Origin: Paramarasmius palmivorus | Lineage: Eukaryota; Basidiomycota; Agaricomycetes; Agaricales; Marasmiaceae | Assembly (NCBI GenBank): GCA_037176845.1 | Contig: JAYKXP010000082.1 | Span: forward strand, 183,057-247,056 | DNA: 64,000 nucleotides | Direction of reading: 5' to 3' | In this document: positions 10,419 to 22,076 of the stretch, in pieces | Layout: each line of letters starts with the position of its first letter | Position numbering within the stretch: position 1 is the stretch's first letter | Position numbers and translations under genes: made by a program | The notes under the pieces: generated by a model | Database searches by the model: none | What the model was told of the DNA's origin: nothing | The model's input: the letters and a program-made list of their open reading frames with translations, nothing else

Positions 10419-12765
10419 ATGAGCTTCAATGCCTCGCAGGTCATCGTTACCGGTCCAGCCGTCAACAACGTATCCCGCGATCAGGTCAATGTTACAGCAA
10501 AAGTCGTTCATATTGGTCAACGGGCGGATATTGACCCTACGGAATACGACGAGGTATGTGCTCTAACCGTGATGTATATTCAGGAGCTGAAAAATGAAAA
10601 TGATAGTTCGAACGCTTGAAGAAAGGGGAGATCTATCTTTTGAAAGAGATATATCGCAATGATGTCTCCAGTTATTGTCAATGTCCGGGTCAAACGTGCT
10701 TGGACTGTCGATGCGGTGCACGTCATACTAGTGCCCAGAGCACAGTCTACAGTGTCGAATTGGTTGGCCGGCAATCCAAGTTCACTGCCATAGAATACAA
10801 AGGCCAGAAGGCACAAGAGGTCTTCAAAAATCATTTCCATTGGTTTTCACAAAACAGGTTCGTTACCGCTCTTCCTACCCACCAACTTTACTGACAACCA
10901 GCTAGGACCCACAAAGCATGGCAACTCTACGGCCTGAACCGATCCAAAGTCCCGTTTTTGATCTTCCATGATGGTGAGTCTTCCTCCCTCTTCAGCAATA
11001 CCGTATACTGATCAAGTTGGTGCAACAGAGCTTGTTCCTCTTGGGCATTTCTACGAAAATTCGTTCTGGGGAGATCTATTTGTTGAATTGTTGCGGGTGC
11101 GTCCTAAACTTGGTGTTCCTTGTGCTCGCAGAGTTAACACGCTGCTCTTTTAGCAGGAATTGGATTGCGATGAGTCAGCGTTATGGTTGGACACGAGAGG
11201 GTCTCTGACCAAGGGACCCGAGGGGCCTCCTTTATACCTTCCAGATTTTCGATCACCCAATGAAATTCCTATCCCACTCGTGCTGCGAGGCGACATTTTC
11301 TCTCGATTCTTCCGGAAATTCTATTCAGCAAGGATGGACCGTTTCGCTGTGGAATCTGCTCGATATCAATCACACATATCCGACTTCAAAAGCCTTTTTC
11401 GTGAAGGAGCGCTCAACAACCCACCAGAAAACATTCAAACACTCGATGAAATTCCTATCCCACTCTCAGCAAAGATGCTGCAAGACAACATTTCCTTTCA
11501 ATTCTTCTGGAAATTCCCTTCAGCAAGGATGGACCGTCTCATTATAGAATTTGCTCGACATCAAATACACATTTCCAACTTCAAAACCCTTTTTCGTGAA
11601 AGAGGGCTCAACATCCCACCGGAAAACACCCCGGAAAACATCGATGGGCTCCGCATTGATACTGTTTACTCCTCTTCGCTAGGGGCTGTTGCGAGGTGGC
11701 GGGATGGTGGGGCGTTGTGGGAAATGTATAAGGGGATGGGGTTGGTGGATAAAACGGTATTGGATGATGGGCTGATTCGGTAAGTGAGTGAGTGTGGGCA
11801 TAATGGTTCAGTTTTGGGTGCTGATTTCTAAAGTTTTAAGCTAGACGGTCCAGATGTCAATGCTTGTTTCTTATTTGACTATGACAAAGCTTACAAGAGT
11901 TGGCTTTCACAAAGCTCAAGGATCATCGATGCCTGCAGGATATCAGGAACAGAGGAACAATGCTGTATGTCCTCCCCTTTCACTATGTTGACGATTAAAC
12001 TCATCATTCTTCCTTTGCACAGATATAGTTTACCCATACCCTGCACTCATTCTTCAATCAAAACTATCAAGATACCTGAATCTACCAAGACTCTCCCTAT
12101 TTAAAACACCCCTGCCCATCTACCTCTTCATCTACCCTCTACCCTTGACAGTGTCTGGAATCAAGTCATGGGGGAAAAACAGAACCCACTTCTGGTCTCT
12201 TGATAAGAATGGGCGATCTGAGATGACGGTGGAGGAATGTAGGCAGTGGATGGTTCCGGAGCTGGATGCAGGTGCAAACTACCTTTTGGAGCCAATAGTG
12301 GATACATTGCCAAGCTATGTCTACAATGCCATCTGCAACTGGCAAGTTGCTCGTGGCTTCGACTCCACCACTGCTGATTTTGCTCGGAGTTTGGGATATC
12401 CAGAGTTGGATATCCTCATCGATAACGAGACAACGGGAAGTCAGTTTGAAGAATTTCACAGTTAGTCTCACAATCTTGCAGTTGTTTATACCATTGCCAA
12501 TTTACGATTCACAGAAAACTCGCCTACTACTGACAGGCAGAGCAACCAAAGTTTGCCGGAAGAAATTGATACACCTCCGGTGGTTGAAGGTCAGTACTCC
12601 ATTTGATGCACCATTGGTTCCACATCTCACTTCAAAGCAACAGCGATGGTTCCTCAGCCTCTGCGCACTGATGGTTTGAAGGCACCTATGTTCTATGCGA
12701 TTCCTTGCATAATTTGCATATCCATGAATGTCCTACTCTTTCTTTTCTTCTTCTCCAGGCCGTGA
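10419..12765 (+). CDS. Orphan basidiomycete protein with internal duplication and C-terminal membrane segment
   Basis: The family is unnamed to me. The start at 10419 is followed by seven or eight short introns that all keep phase, for example after EYDE, after WFSQNR, and at 11780 with the acceptor before 11835. Recognisable conserved-looking stretches are VYSVELVGRQSKF, WQLYGLNRSKVPFLIFHDE and LVPLGHFYENSFWGDL. An internal repeat of about 58 residues (11258-11435 and 11446-11630) has units that both start EIPIPL and contain SARMDR. The last exon ends with a strongly hydrophobic stretch, FYAIPCIICISMNVLLFLFFF, before a short polar tail (FFSRP) and stop at 12763-12765, so a tail-anchored membrane protein is likely. 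The last two introns are less certain. If they are not used, the protein stops at 12465 without the membrane segment. Confidence 0.6.
11258..11630 (+). repeat. Intragenic tandem duplication, two units of about 180 bases
   Basis: Unit 1 (11258-11435) and unit 2 (11446-11630) share GAAATTCCTATCCCACT, GCAAGGATGGACCGT and long near-identical blocks between. At protein level both encode an amphipathic stretch ending in a PPEN motif. Unit 2 has a small insertion after EIPIPL. Confidence 0.85.
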
Positions 12766-14372
12766 TCACAGTACAATACACGGAGACATTCGACTATACG
12801 CTCTATTTATTGAACTCGCTGTGATATCGTTTACTATGTATATTGGTTATTATTTATAGGGTACTACAGTATAGGAGATATTCGACTATGCGCTCTATCT
12901 ATCAAACTCGCTATATCAGATATCATTGACTGGTTTTACTGTGCACCGAGTGCCCGAATTCGACGTCTACAACTGGCGCATCATGAGTGGTGTTCAAACG
13001 TTCATTTCTGGAGTTTTTCTTTCCGTCTCGCCCGTCCTTGTGTTCGCTTGATGCGCTACCTCTTTCGTTCTCACCATATCCCGCCATATCCCGATACCCT
13101 CGACCAAATGAGGCTCGTATTCCGACCCTTTAAATAAGGGAGACTCAAGCCAGATGTCTACTCGATGCACTCCTATAACGAGTCGCTAGATCTGACGGGC
13201 ATGGTCTCGCAGAGGCGCTAACGAGAAAGTTCTCTGTACCGTGGCACGGGTGATACCTGGATAAGCATCACGCCGTCAGCCAAAGGATGAGATAGTATGA
13301 AGGAGGCGCCAACCTCGTGGACTGCTACCCGTCGCTGACATGCTTGAAAGTAAGCAGAATCGACAGTACCAGTAGCATCGGATGGTTAGCATGAGGATGC
13401 ATTCAGGGCGGTTGAATGTATGGTTTCGGCGGATTCATTTGCGATCTCCGAGATGTCCGAACGAAAATAGAACATTCAGGACCTACATCACCGTCAACAT
13501 ACATATTCTCATGTCAGGAATAACACGTACAAAACGTACCTGTGCTCGACTGCAAGTACCTCCAATCATGGGATACCGTGACAGACAGCATGAACGATGG
13601 AGTGAATCCTCTGTCTCTTAGCCCACGATATCCAAGAGCCGAGAAACGATCCCTGAAAACTCCTTGCAGCTAGAGGTTGTCCGTGCCAAACCGACTGGCC
13701 AGAGGGACAGAGCGCACGCGCTTGACAACAACACGCGTTTTTGCTCTGACCAGATCAAGGGCATTGTCAACCGTGGAGCTATTACGAATCCTCTCCTCGC
13801 CATACGTGTTCCGACATCCTGTAATATAAACAACATCAGTACACGAGGAGTCAGGAACGCGATGAATAGGTAGGTACTCGCGAGATGTACGTTCCTCGAG
13901 TCTGAAGTTCCTCAAGCTAAACCAACGAATCAGTCAGCCTCGGCTCTTAAAGTCAAAAGGGGAACCTACCAATCAAACGTACACCTCTTCTCCACCAGCA
14001 CCCCCAAACCACCTCTTGAGCTTGACGCTCCAAAACCTTGAGTCTGAGGTACGGTCAACCACTTTCTACCCCCAGGTTCCTCCGAGACGGGATCCTGCGC
14101 ATTCTGTCTCGAACCATCTTCGTGTAAGACTGTCCTGTCGAGGATTTTGCTTGAAGAACTTTATGAGGTCGCTTCCGCTGCAAATGCACGTAAGAGTCTA
14201 CACGTCCAGAAGAATCAAAGAAGGAACAACAAACTCACTATTTCACCGCTTCCTCAACCTCGCCTATCCGCCTCAACACTCTAGAGGTACAGTTTCGCTT
14301 GGATAGCTACCGTATCCCCTTCGCCACCTTTTGCCCGGGTGTACAGGATGGATGGAGTGGGTGTTGTTGGCG
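12766..14372. other. Gene-poor stretch before the Plavaka element
   Basis: The first half holds only a degenerate 39-base repeat. Between about 13615 and 14260 the minus strand has two open frames (13670-13915 and 13618-13836) and spliceable-looking junctions, for example an acceptor near 13917. This could be a small hypothetical gene or a decayed one. I could not assemble a convincing protein or recognise a family. Confidence 0.3.
12782..12912 (+). repeat. Short degenerate direct repeat
   Basis: Bases 12782-12820 and 12874-12912 match at roughly 34 of 39 positions. Both contain ATTCGACTAT and end in AACTCGCT. The period is 92 bases. Confidence 0.6.
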
Positions 14373-14390
14373 GCTGATGCATGCATCAGC
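14373..14390. repeat. Perfect 18-bp palindrome at the left transposon end
   Basis: GCTGATGCATGCATCAGC is its own reverse complement and overlaps the first bases of the left terminal repeat. The right end has a related but imperfect CTGATGTGATGCATGATGAG. Confidence 0.9.
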
Positions 14391-14416
14391 GAAACGGTCG
14401 GGTTTACTTTCATTAC
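14384..14416 (+). repeat. Left terminal inverted repeat of Plavaka element
   Basis: It begins CATCAGCGAAACGGTCGG and ends TTTCATTAC. It pairs with the inverted copy at 22044-22076 with two mismatches, at positions 19 and 28. Confidence 0.85.
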
Positions 14417-14450
14417 TTTTACTTTTTTCCGGTGTATTTTGACGTTTCCC

Positions 14451-14486
14451 CGGACCTTTTGGCTTTGTTCCGGACCTTTTGGCTTT
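14451..14486 (+). repeat. Subterminal 20-base tandem motif
   Basis: CGGACCTTTTGGCTTT occurs at 14451-14466 and 14471-14486, just inside the left terminal repeat. Short subterminal repeats are typical transposase-binding sites in CACTA-type elements. Confidence 0.6.
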
Positions 14487-14574
14487 ACTCCGATGACCAT
14501 TACTTGCCAACGCCTCATCTGTCTTTTTAAACAAAACATACTTTACAGTGAAACTACTACTATCTTGTTGATAC

Positions 14575-15281
14575 TATAATATGAAACACTGCGTGAGCTG
14601 TGATAGATGTTGTAACGTCGCAACTAGCTTGAGGAACCTGAAAGAACCCGTTATGAGTACAAGGGTTGGTCCAGGACGTAGTAGTATGCCAGACATACCA
14701 ATATTAGCAGAATGGCTGGTAGCAGCCGAACGAGTTGGAGACTGAGGGGCCTCGCCTCGCCTCCTCGTTACACGTCGGACCAAGATACGATCCCTTGACT
14801 CTGTTGTGAGGTTCTTCCAGTAGAGCGACCTTGTTGCAGGTGAGAGTGGTGCCTTGGCCCGTCGCCATGAGTACGGTGTTATCGCAATATGAGAACGAGG
14901 AGAACGGCATCTTGACTGTGTCAGAGGAGGGAGGCAGCTGACTGAGACAAAATTATGAGGCTATATACCGGAGAAGACTGTGTCAGAACTCACTTTGATG
15001 CTTCGGAGTCATTGGGAGTTGCTGGTCCACTGAATCCATACTACGTGGTCTTCTGGAAGGCGTGGAAGGTGGTTTCACTGGGGTCACTAAACCAACTCGG
15101 TAATTAGATTGCCAGTTTTCAGACTTTCATGTTTTAGTTGAGACGCACCTGATTGGACAAGGGCCTTTTCTTGGTTCTCCTGACATTCATCTTCATTGTC
15201 CGTAGACTCCTTTTGCAAGTCGCTATTTGCAGAGCTCTCGATAGGTGGTGCGGAATTTTCGATAGTGGTCGTTTGAGTCAT
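14575..15281 (-). CDS. Possible third gene inside the transposon, unknown product
   Basis: I do not recognise this protein. A start at 15281 gives an acidic, Glu/Gln-rich N-terminus. Two in-phase introns follow: about 15148 to 15091, and about 15000 to 14913 with a TCTGACACAG acceptor. They lead to a stretch containing TGQGTTLTCNKVALLEEP. After GPSVSNSFG the frame closes (14704), but the overlapping frame 14783-14574 stays open and contains TLVLITGSFRFLKLVATL, so a further intron or a frame break is possible. It lies downstream of the transposase stop, within the terminal repeats. The in-phase joins support a gene, but no family is identified. Confidence 0.4.
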
Positions 15282-15448
15282 GAAAAATTGCTGCGTGGGA
15301 ATCAAGTCTCATCGATCTCGTCCACTTCGATGGACCCCACAAACTGCTACACAACCTTTGGCCGCATTTGGAATAGATATTCGAGAGCTCTGGGATACTA
15401 ACTTCTATGGAAAATTCATTTCTATCCAAAAAACATATAATCTAGGCC

Positions 15449-18400
15449 TCAAAAGGCGATTTCGTGAGCATGATGGTCTATAAACTTATTAACGTAGAAT
15501 GCATTAAAATCATCGAGTGTGTCCGTGAAGGAATGGTCGTTTGGAATCCATTCCTTCCCAGCAACACCCATGAGGTGAGCACCCCGAACCACACTGTCAA
15601 GAGGTATGATGTCCACCACTCTCTCACCATCTTCTTCGTCTGGGGTCACAATCCACATGCCCGTGAGTGGATCCACAGAATCTCCGACTTTTGAGAACCA
15701 ATGAACAACTGCACAAGCATAGGTCTTGTGCTCATGAACCAGGGATATGAAATGAAGCACCCGGGCCACCTCAAGCCCTCGAAACCCTTGGCTCAGACTA
15801 CCCGGACCTTGAGCAACGAAAATACAGTCATGTCTTGCTGGTCCTGATTTCCATGAGCTGACAGCCCGAATACGCTCCCGTTTCATTCCGCCAAACCCAC
15901 AGAGATCACTTGGTGCTGAGAAGGTGGCCACTGCTGAGGGATACACCCATACCTTTGTTTTGGAGTCGAGTTCGGGGAGGACATCCTCGTCAATGCTGAA
16001 CCAATCAACGGGTTCATTGCGAGTTTCGGTCGGTAGTCCTTGTTCATACAGGAAACAGCGAAGTAGGTGCTGAAAGTTTTTGATTTCAAGGTGTCGTTCA
16101 AGAGAGGCAGGGTCACGGGGAAGCCCTGGGACTGGAATAGACGTTAGTGACTCCATGAAAACTGTCAGATATAATCACATACCATGCTTCTTGGCCAGTG
16201 TCACCTTTCCGCAAATATCACGACCATCCAAAGGTCCTCCGTCGTCGTCGTCGTCATCAGCTGAGAGATTGTGGGCCAGCAATCGTACAGCTGCTGCCAT
16301 CTCCCGAGCATATTTGTCTGACTGTGCCACAAACTCCTCGCTAAGACCTCGACTGACTGGTCCTGAGAGCATACCTCGGCTGCGAAAATCGACCTCTGCC
16401 CACTCTAGCTTATCCATGCGGTCATTGATGACCAGCATTTCACCAAGAGGTTGATTGCGGCTACTTCGCCGCCAAGGCTCTTTGACCGCACTGATGTGCT
16501 TCGATTCGGTGATGGAAGAGCAGAGACCATTTGGTGAACCAAACTCTGCGATTAGATGAGGGTAGTGTGTCAAGGAATGTTGGCGAGGCAGAGAAAAGGT
16601 ATCTTTGATGTCTAGGTCTTTGAAGATAGCGCGTTCACGATGGAAAACTTCGATTTGCTGGGAGATAGCACGTATGGTGTCCTCCGAAATAACATCCCGT
16701 CGTATGAGATGGCATACTTCAATGAACGAGGCTAGCGTTCGTACGATGCCATCTGGAACACGACCAGCAATTGCTGGGAGATAAACCTAGAAACAGATGT
16801 TTGAATTATGTTGCAACAGATATAACAAGGGGCACATACCTTCATCAACGCCTTTGAGTCGTTCCCTGTCCACTGCTTGAACCCACGGCCCTCTGGAAAT
16901 CGTCGAAGCCCAGGAAAATGGGGTGCAGCAGCGATTCGACGGTCGATGTCCGCCATAATACGAGCAGCCTCTGCTTTTGTGTAAACCGTTTCAAGGTATT
17001 CCTGCACCCAGGTGACAAGGTGGTCCTTGAATGTCCCCTTGATGAGCTGGTGTAGGATGTCGGGTGCAATAAGCTTGTGAATGTCGGCACGGGGGAAATA
17101 ATGAGTAAATGGCTGAACAAGGACTTCATCAGGATATGGGAGGTGATGAAGTGATCAGGAGACTGACCATGATACCGTCAATAATGCCATACTCATCCCA
17201 TTGTTGAGTAGCATTTGGCATTGCCTCACGAACTCGCATTGTGTGTTCACGCGATCGTGGTCCACCTGGGCCATCAAGGTCTTGATGATCAGCGGTACAT
17301 CTGGGTTTATATCAGTCAAATGAGTTGAACATGATTCTGTAATGTGTTGACTGACCGTGGGCACCATCCCTGCACTATACATGCGAGCAGTACCTGCTCA
17401 GGGTAATCGCCGATGTAAGGACCAATACTATAGATGACACGCCTATAGTAGCCATCGGCCAGTCGCACAATGTCGGGGCGAGTCATATATGGTCGAAGGG
17501 ACTCAAACACATATCGGAGAGATTGATGGAAAAGGTAGCGACGAAATCGTCGGAACTCGGCGCTATCTTGGTATCGTCTGTCCGCTGATTGCAGTTCATT
17601 AGCCTATATGTTTGGTAGGCAGTTTGAGCCCAGTACTCACTTTTTGGAATTGCAAGGAACATGAACAGCGATACACCACCACGGTGTGAACGGCGTGCAT
17701 TATTGGTGAGGTTGCCGTTGCTAAGGTATCCAGGATAATAGTCGTTTTGCCCGGTGGCGACAGAGACTGTGGTTTTATCACTGCCGGCAACAGTTGCACA
17801 AAGCATTGAGCCTTCAGTACCAGGCAGTTTGGCAATCTCATCCTATGAGATTATTAGCAAATAGGAATAGGAAGAGACAATTTTGGTACAGACTCACCGC
17901 TTCGCGCATAGCCCAATTACCTGACATGAAGTTTTGATACTGGCGTTTACCGTCGGCAGTACTCTCTGCTTGGTATGGGACCATCTCAATTTCGCCCATG
18001 AAATCGGGATTACTAAGTTGACGGTGAAGAACTTGGCGGGGATCACGATAGTATACCATGTATTCCTTGTCCATCCAGGGCTCAACCTTTCCAGGAGTGC
18101 GAGGGCCATCATACTTGACAGAGAAGGAGCGCCAAGGTACTGCCCCATTGCTACAGGCATCGATTGTTGAGTAGAGATCCTTGACGTCTGCAAACAGTGG
18201 GTCAGTATCGACTGATTCCGCAGTCATTGCTGTGATAATCTCCATGAGCTCGTCAATCTCTCCTGCTGATGCTTGCATCCGTCTGTACAGTAAGTTGGCG
18301 GTGCGAAACTCTAGACCATCGTGCCACGGCGTCCAATCATTGGCATGTGCTTGTGACGGGGGATCGGGAACAGGAGCATCAGGCGGCAGAAAGTTACCGC

Positions 18401-18812
18401 TTGAATCGCAACGGCGAGCTATAAGAATAGATATTGTCAGCAAGTTGGCATTTGCAGTTGTGAGATTCACCCCACCTGTCAATACTTCATGGAAATTGCG
18501 TTTGATTGATGTATTTGCTTCGACAGATGGTTGAGCATGCTCTCCTGTAGCTGGAGGAGGCATATCTAAGTCCTCAAGGTGTCCGAAGAGTTGAATTTCA
18601 TCGGCGTTGTTATCCGGCTCCATGGGCGCGTCCCGATCGGGTTGTGCAAAATCTGAATCTGACAACGAGCTCGACTCGAGCTCGACGTCTTCAAATCCAT
18701 GGACACGGCGATGGTTTGCAAGCCCAGCTGGGTTTCTGAAAAGACGTTGGCAGCCCTTGACAGGGCAAGGAAGCGTACGAGGTAGGGGCTGCTTGCGTCG
18801 AGACGCACACAT
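15449..18812 (-). CDS. Plavaka transposase with N-terminal C2H2 zinc finger
   Basis: This would catalyse excision and insertion of the surrounding element. The start at 18812 opens with a basic stretch and a C2H2 finger (CPVKGCQRLFRNPAGLANHRRVH). A Ser/Asp-rich linker follows, then the Plavaka core. Family-typical pieces are ARRCDSSGNFLPPDAP after an intron at about 18476-18420, WMDKEYMVYYRDP, a GEIEMVPYQ block, TTVSVATGQNDYYPGYLSNGN and a closing FNAFYVNKFIDHHAHE with stop at 15451-15449. About eight introns are required; one of 57 bases has no stop in frame and is inferred from splice sites and family comparison. I saw no internal frame break, so the gene may be functional. Catalytic acidic residues were not assigned. 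Confidence 0.85.
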
Positions 18813-19035
18813 GGTTGTTAGTGGAAAAGGGATATGAATTCAAATTCTAGCTCTTGTTACAAAGACTGGGCAGAGATGAGTCACACAGCTGGTGGCGATC
18901 GGAAAAACAAACTTGCCTGCAAAAAAAAGATTCCGCCCTTTTTCCTTTATCCCTTCGCTCCTTTCCCTTCATTCCTTTCCCTGATTTCGCTCTCCTTTGT
19001 TTGTACCCTGTCCTTCACTTCCTCCCTTCCTGTTC
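18813..19035. promoter_or_regulatory. Shared divergent promoter inside the transposon
   Basis: This 223-base region lies between the transposase start (minus strand) and the accessory-gene start (plus strand). It is CT-rich on the plus strand towards the accessory gene, as many basidiomycete promoters are, and lacks a clear TATA box. Confidence 0.5.
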
Positions 19036-21874
19036 ATGTCATCTGTTTCTGCTCCCAAAGGCGCCGGGCGAAAGCCTAAACGTCAAAAGGCCTCTGTTAA
19101 TTCTCCTTCAGAGGCTGCTTCCGGGCCTGCCGATTCAGCACCCAGTGCTCCTGATACAGTTCACGCACAAAAAGATCCATCTTCTCTGCCAGCTATACCT
19201 ACAGTGCCTCGTCAGCATAATACCCGGGCCAAAAATAAGGACATCCACCCAGGAAATGCTCACCATGCCTACACACAAACCCGTAGACCGTCAGCAGTCG
19301 TCGCAGCAGAAAGGGAGGAGCAAGAAAAACAAGCTGTGGAGGTAGAACGTAAACGGTTAGAAGCTTGCAACCGTCTTGCTGCCCTCGAAGACGAGGTGCA
19401 AGCAGAGATGAAGGAGCTGACTACCAACTTCGCTAAACCTGCACGCTCGGTACCTCCACTGGTTAGCAAGCCTCCTACGTCGAAGAAAAAGAAATCAGGT
19501 CAGTAAATTATTTAACGTTACAATGTCCTGCTCTGACCTTGTCGACAGACATTCAGGCCGAGCGAGATGCCTTATTGAAGAGGCTCGACGAGCTCAATGA
19601 CCGAGGTGTGTGTTATTCTCAGTGAAACATTGAACCTGAGCTGACTGGTCACTTGTAATAGCAGTGTCGGACGACGAGATTGAGGTTTTCAGTTCCCGTG
19701 AAGGTGATCAATCTTGGAGTTTTCAATCTGGGAAGATAGTGATATTCAGTTTCATCTAGATAACCTCAGTGAAGACGAGACGAACCTTGCAAGAGTACAG
19801 CACAACTCTGACGAAGACGATACTACAGAACGGCCTAAGGATCCCGAGGTAGACAGCGACGACGTTGTTGAACTAGTTCAAGATCAAACCCAAACAAAGT
19901 CACGAGGCCGAAAGGTTCCACGGACAAGCCGAGCCGAGGTCAATGAATTACGTTCCAACCCTGCAACATCTGGGTCAAACCCCACATCAACCCCGACAGT
20001 GACGACGTCCACTGCTGCATCTACGACCTCTTCTCAACCGCCAACTGCCAAGTCTTTGAAAAAGAGAAAGAAACGGTATCTGCTTGTTTTTTATTCTAGC
20101 ATACCACTGCTAACTTGAATGCTGTACCACTAGGCCTGCATCTGCCACCGACTCGCGGAGCAAAAAGGCCAAGACCAACGAACTCAGCCCCTCCGCCCAC
20201 CCTACTAGTGCTTTCCCAAGCGGACTCAAGAAGATAACAAAGCCCAAGAAGCAGGTCATCATCAATGAAGCTGAGGAATCGATGTTGCGAGAGGGGCAGA
20301 GTGTCGGTTTTGACGACAACCACACTGCTGAGTTGGGGGAGCGCCAACTGCTTCAAGGAAATTCCGAAGGGGCAAAGGTACGGAATCCCTCATGTTCAAT
20401 GAACGCTTACATTTCATTCTTTGATCTAGATACCAATCAAGATCGAAGAGAAACCTCTGCAGCTTCCAGTGGGCAAAGCTGCACGCAATGACGGCGAGAA
20501 GAGGTTCACCAGTAAACATCTCCCGGAATTCATCCTGAAAGCTGGTGGTGACCGTAAGATTTTCACCCCGCTTGTGAAAGAGGCAGCCGGTTACATACAC
20601 TCCTGGTGTCCCCTCAAGAAAAGTCTCGTTGAATCCGTAGTCAAGCGTGGTTTTGGCAAGGAAGTCACTCTTGCGGAAAGCGGGAAAGATGCGGTCTCAG
20701 TTGTGGTATCTATTAAATGCACTTGAATTATTCTATCAATCTAACAAACCTTCACCTTCAGGCCAACCAGAAAGTCGTCAATCTTCGCCATGAACTTGCC
20801 ACTGGAGCCACCGACATCGTGCAGGACTACATCAAGGCCCATTGGACCACTCGTCCTCCGCCTCAAGATGAAGATGAAGAGACTGAATGGGTATTCCGAA
20901 CCGAAGGCGATGTCGCTGAGTGGGCGAAGTACATGACGAGGAAGTTTTCCATTCCGCCATCCACGGTTCAGCTCTCCCCAATGCATTTCGCCGATTTCGA
21001 GGTTGACGGTGACACCGGCGAGGTCCTTCTCCGACAGGTACTTGTCATGTCTCTTTTCCTTCAAAGACTGATCTATATCATTTTACAGGGAATGTTTCAA
21101 CATGAACTACTACTGCGCACGCTTGCGATCTATTTCGCACATGTTGACTCCATTCCACAGAACATCAAGCGGTACGATATCGATGATGATGGCAAGCCAA
21201 GGTATCCATTTGGAGCGCTTGAAATGTCAATACAGGCGGTGCGTTGCTTAGTTTCAATTTAAATTCCTATTCTCACGGACAGTTCAGCTTGAACGTGCTC
21301 TGACTCTTTTCCACACCGGGAAGCTTGTTCCCTGCGGTGATTTCTCGTACCTCAACTGGGGCGCTATCGGTGTCCTCGACTCTCGAGGCAACACCACAAA
21401 ATTTCTCAGGCATGACGAGTTTCACAGCACAATCAAACGTCTTACCGCAGATCGTTGGAAGGCCATTATCGAAGGTGCAAAACAGTATATGAAGCCGAAG
21501 CGAGGAGCGACTCCATCGAAGCCGGCGAAGAAGCGTTCGTTGCCGAAAGAGGAGGTAGACGAAGATAGCGGAGACGGCGATGATGAATTAGACATTATGA
21601 TGTCAGATCCGTGTGTCTCCCGATCATAGCCACTTTTGTGCACTTTCGCTAATGATATCTGTCTAGTCCTGAACCTCTCGAAGTGGTTGTACCTGCTGTA
21701 GCTGCAGGTCAGGGTCCCAAAGGCATCATTCAAGTACTGGAGGCCCAGGAAGCACTACCCCCTGCCGGGTTGAATGGGCAGGTATCAATGGAGGTTACGG
21801 AGGATGGGGATGGAGAGGAGGACGCAAACGAAGGGTCTGAGATTGATTCAGAGGTGGCAGTGGGTGACGATTAG
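19036..21874 (+). CDS. Plavaka-associated accessory protein, basic/acidic linker plus conserved C-terminal domain
   Basis: The start at 19036 begins MSSVSAPKGAGRKPKRQ, a basic patch that could be a nuclear signal. A coiled-coil-like Glu/Lys segment follows (around 19310-19420), then a low-complexity Asp/Glu/Ser/Thr region with KKRKKR near 20060. From 20500 the protein becomes globular: KHLPEFILKAGGDRKIF, WTTRPPPQDEDEETEW, HELLLRTLAIYFAH and PFGALEMSIQA. After an intron at about 21240-21287 it continues ERALTLFHTGKLVPCGDF. The tail is acidic and stops at 21874. Similar genes accompany agaricomycete transposons and may be a DUF6532-type family, but I am not sure of that name. By analogy with other two-gene CACTA elements it might bind the ends; that is inference. 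Confidence 0.65.
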
Positions 21875-22043
21875 CCTTTTCCTCAGGCAGTCCAAAAAGT
21901 ACACTGACGTTTGTCAAGTAAAAGTACGCACCTAAAGTAGAAATTATGTTTCTGAAGCAAAATGAGACTCCGTAGAAAGGACGTGGTGCTTTAGAAGTAA
22001 ATTTTGTCTTTTTTTACGCACAAAGTACTTTTTGCATTTCTAG

Positions 22044-22076
22044 GTAATAAAAGTAAAGCCGACCGTTTCGCTGATG
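22044..22076 (-). repeat. Right terminal inverted repeat of Plavaka element
   Basis: The reverse complement begins CATCAGCGAAACGGTCGG, like the left end. Just inside lie several AAGTAAA and AAAGTAC motifs that may be subterminal binding sites. Confidence 0.85.

Larger units (their letters stand above)
14384..22076. mobile_element. Plavaka-type (CACTA/EnSpm superfamily) DNA transposon, apparently full length
   Basis: The element is bounded by 33-bp inverted repeats at 14384-14416 and 22044-22076 that match at 31 of 33 positions. It contains a Plavaka transposase on the minus strand (15449-18812), a large accessory gene on the plus strand (19036-21874) and a possible third small gene (about 14575-15281). 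The transposase and accessory genes are divergent and share a 223-base promoter region. Length is about 7.7 kb. The transposase has its N-terminal zinc finger and its usual C-terminal end, so the element could be autonomous. I could not define a target-site duplication. Confidence 0.85.

Noticed and set aside
9928..10422. Open frame of 164 codons across repeat copy A
   Set aside because: It runs through the dispersed repeat into a gene leader, and the equivalent frame in copy B is broken by the indels. There are no protein motifs.
18420..18476. Continuous coding through this part of the transposase
   Set aside because: The frame has no stop here, but the splice sites and branch point are good and the flanking family sequence joins only when these 57 bases are removed.
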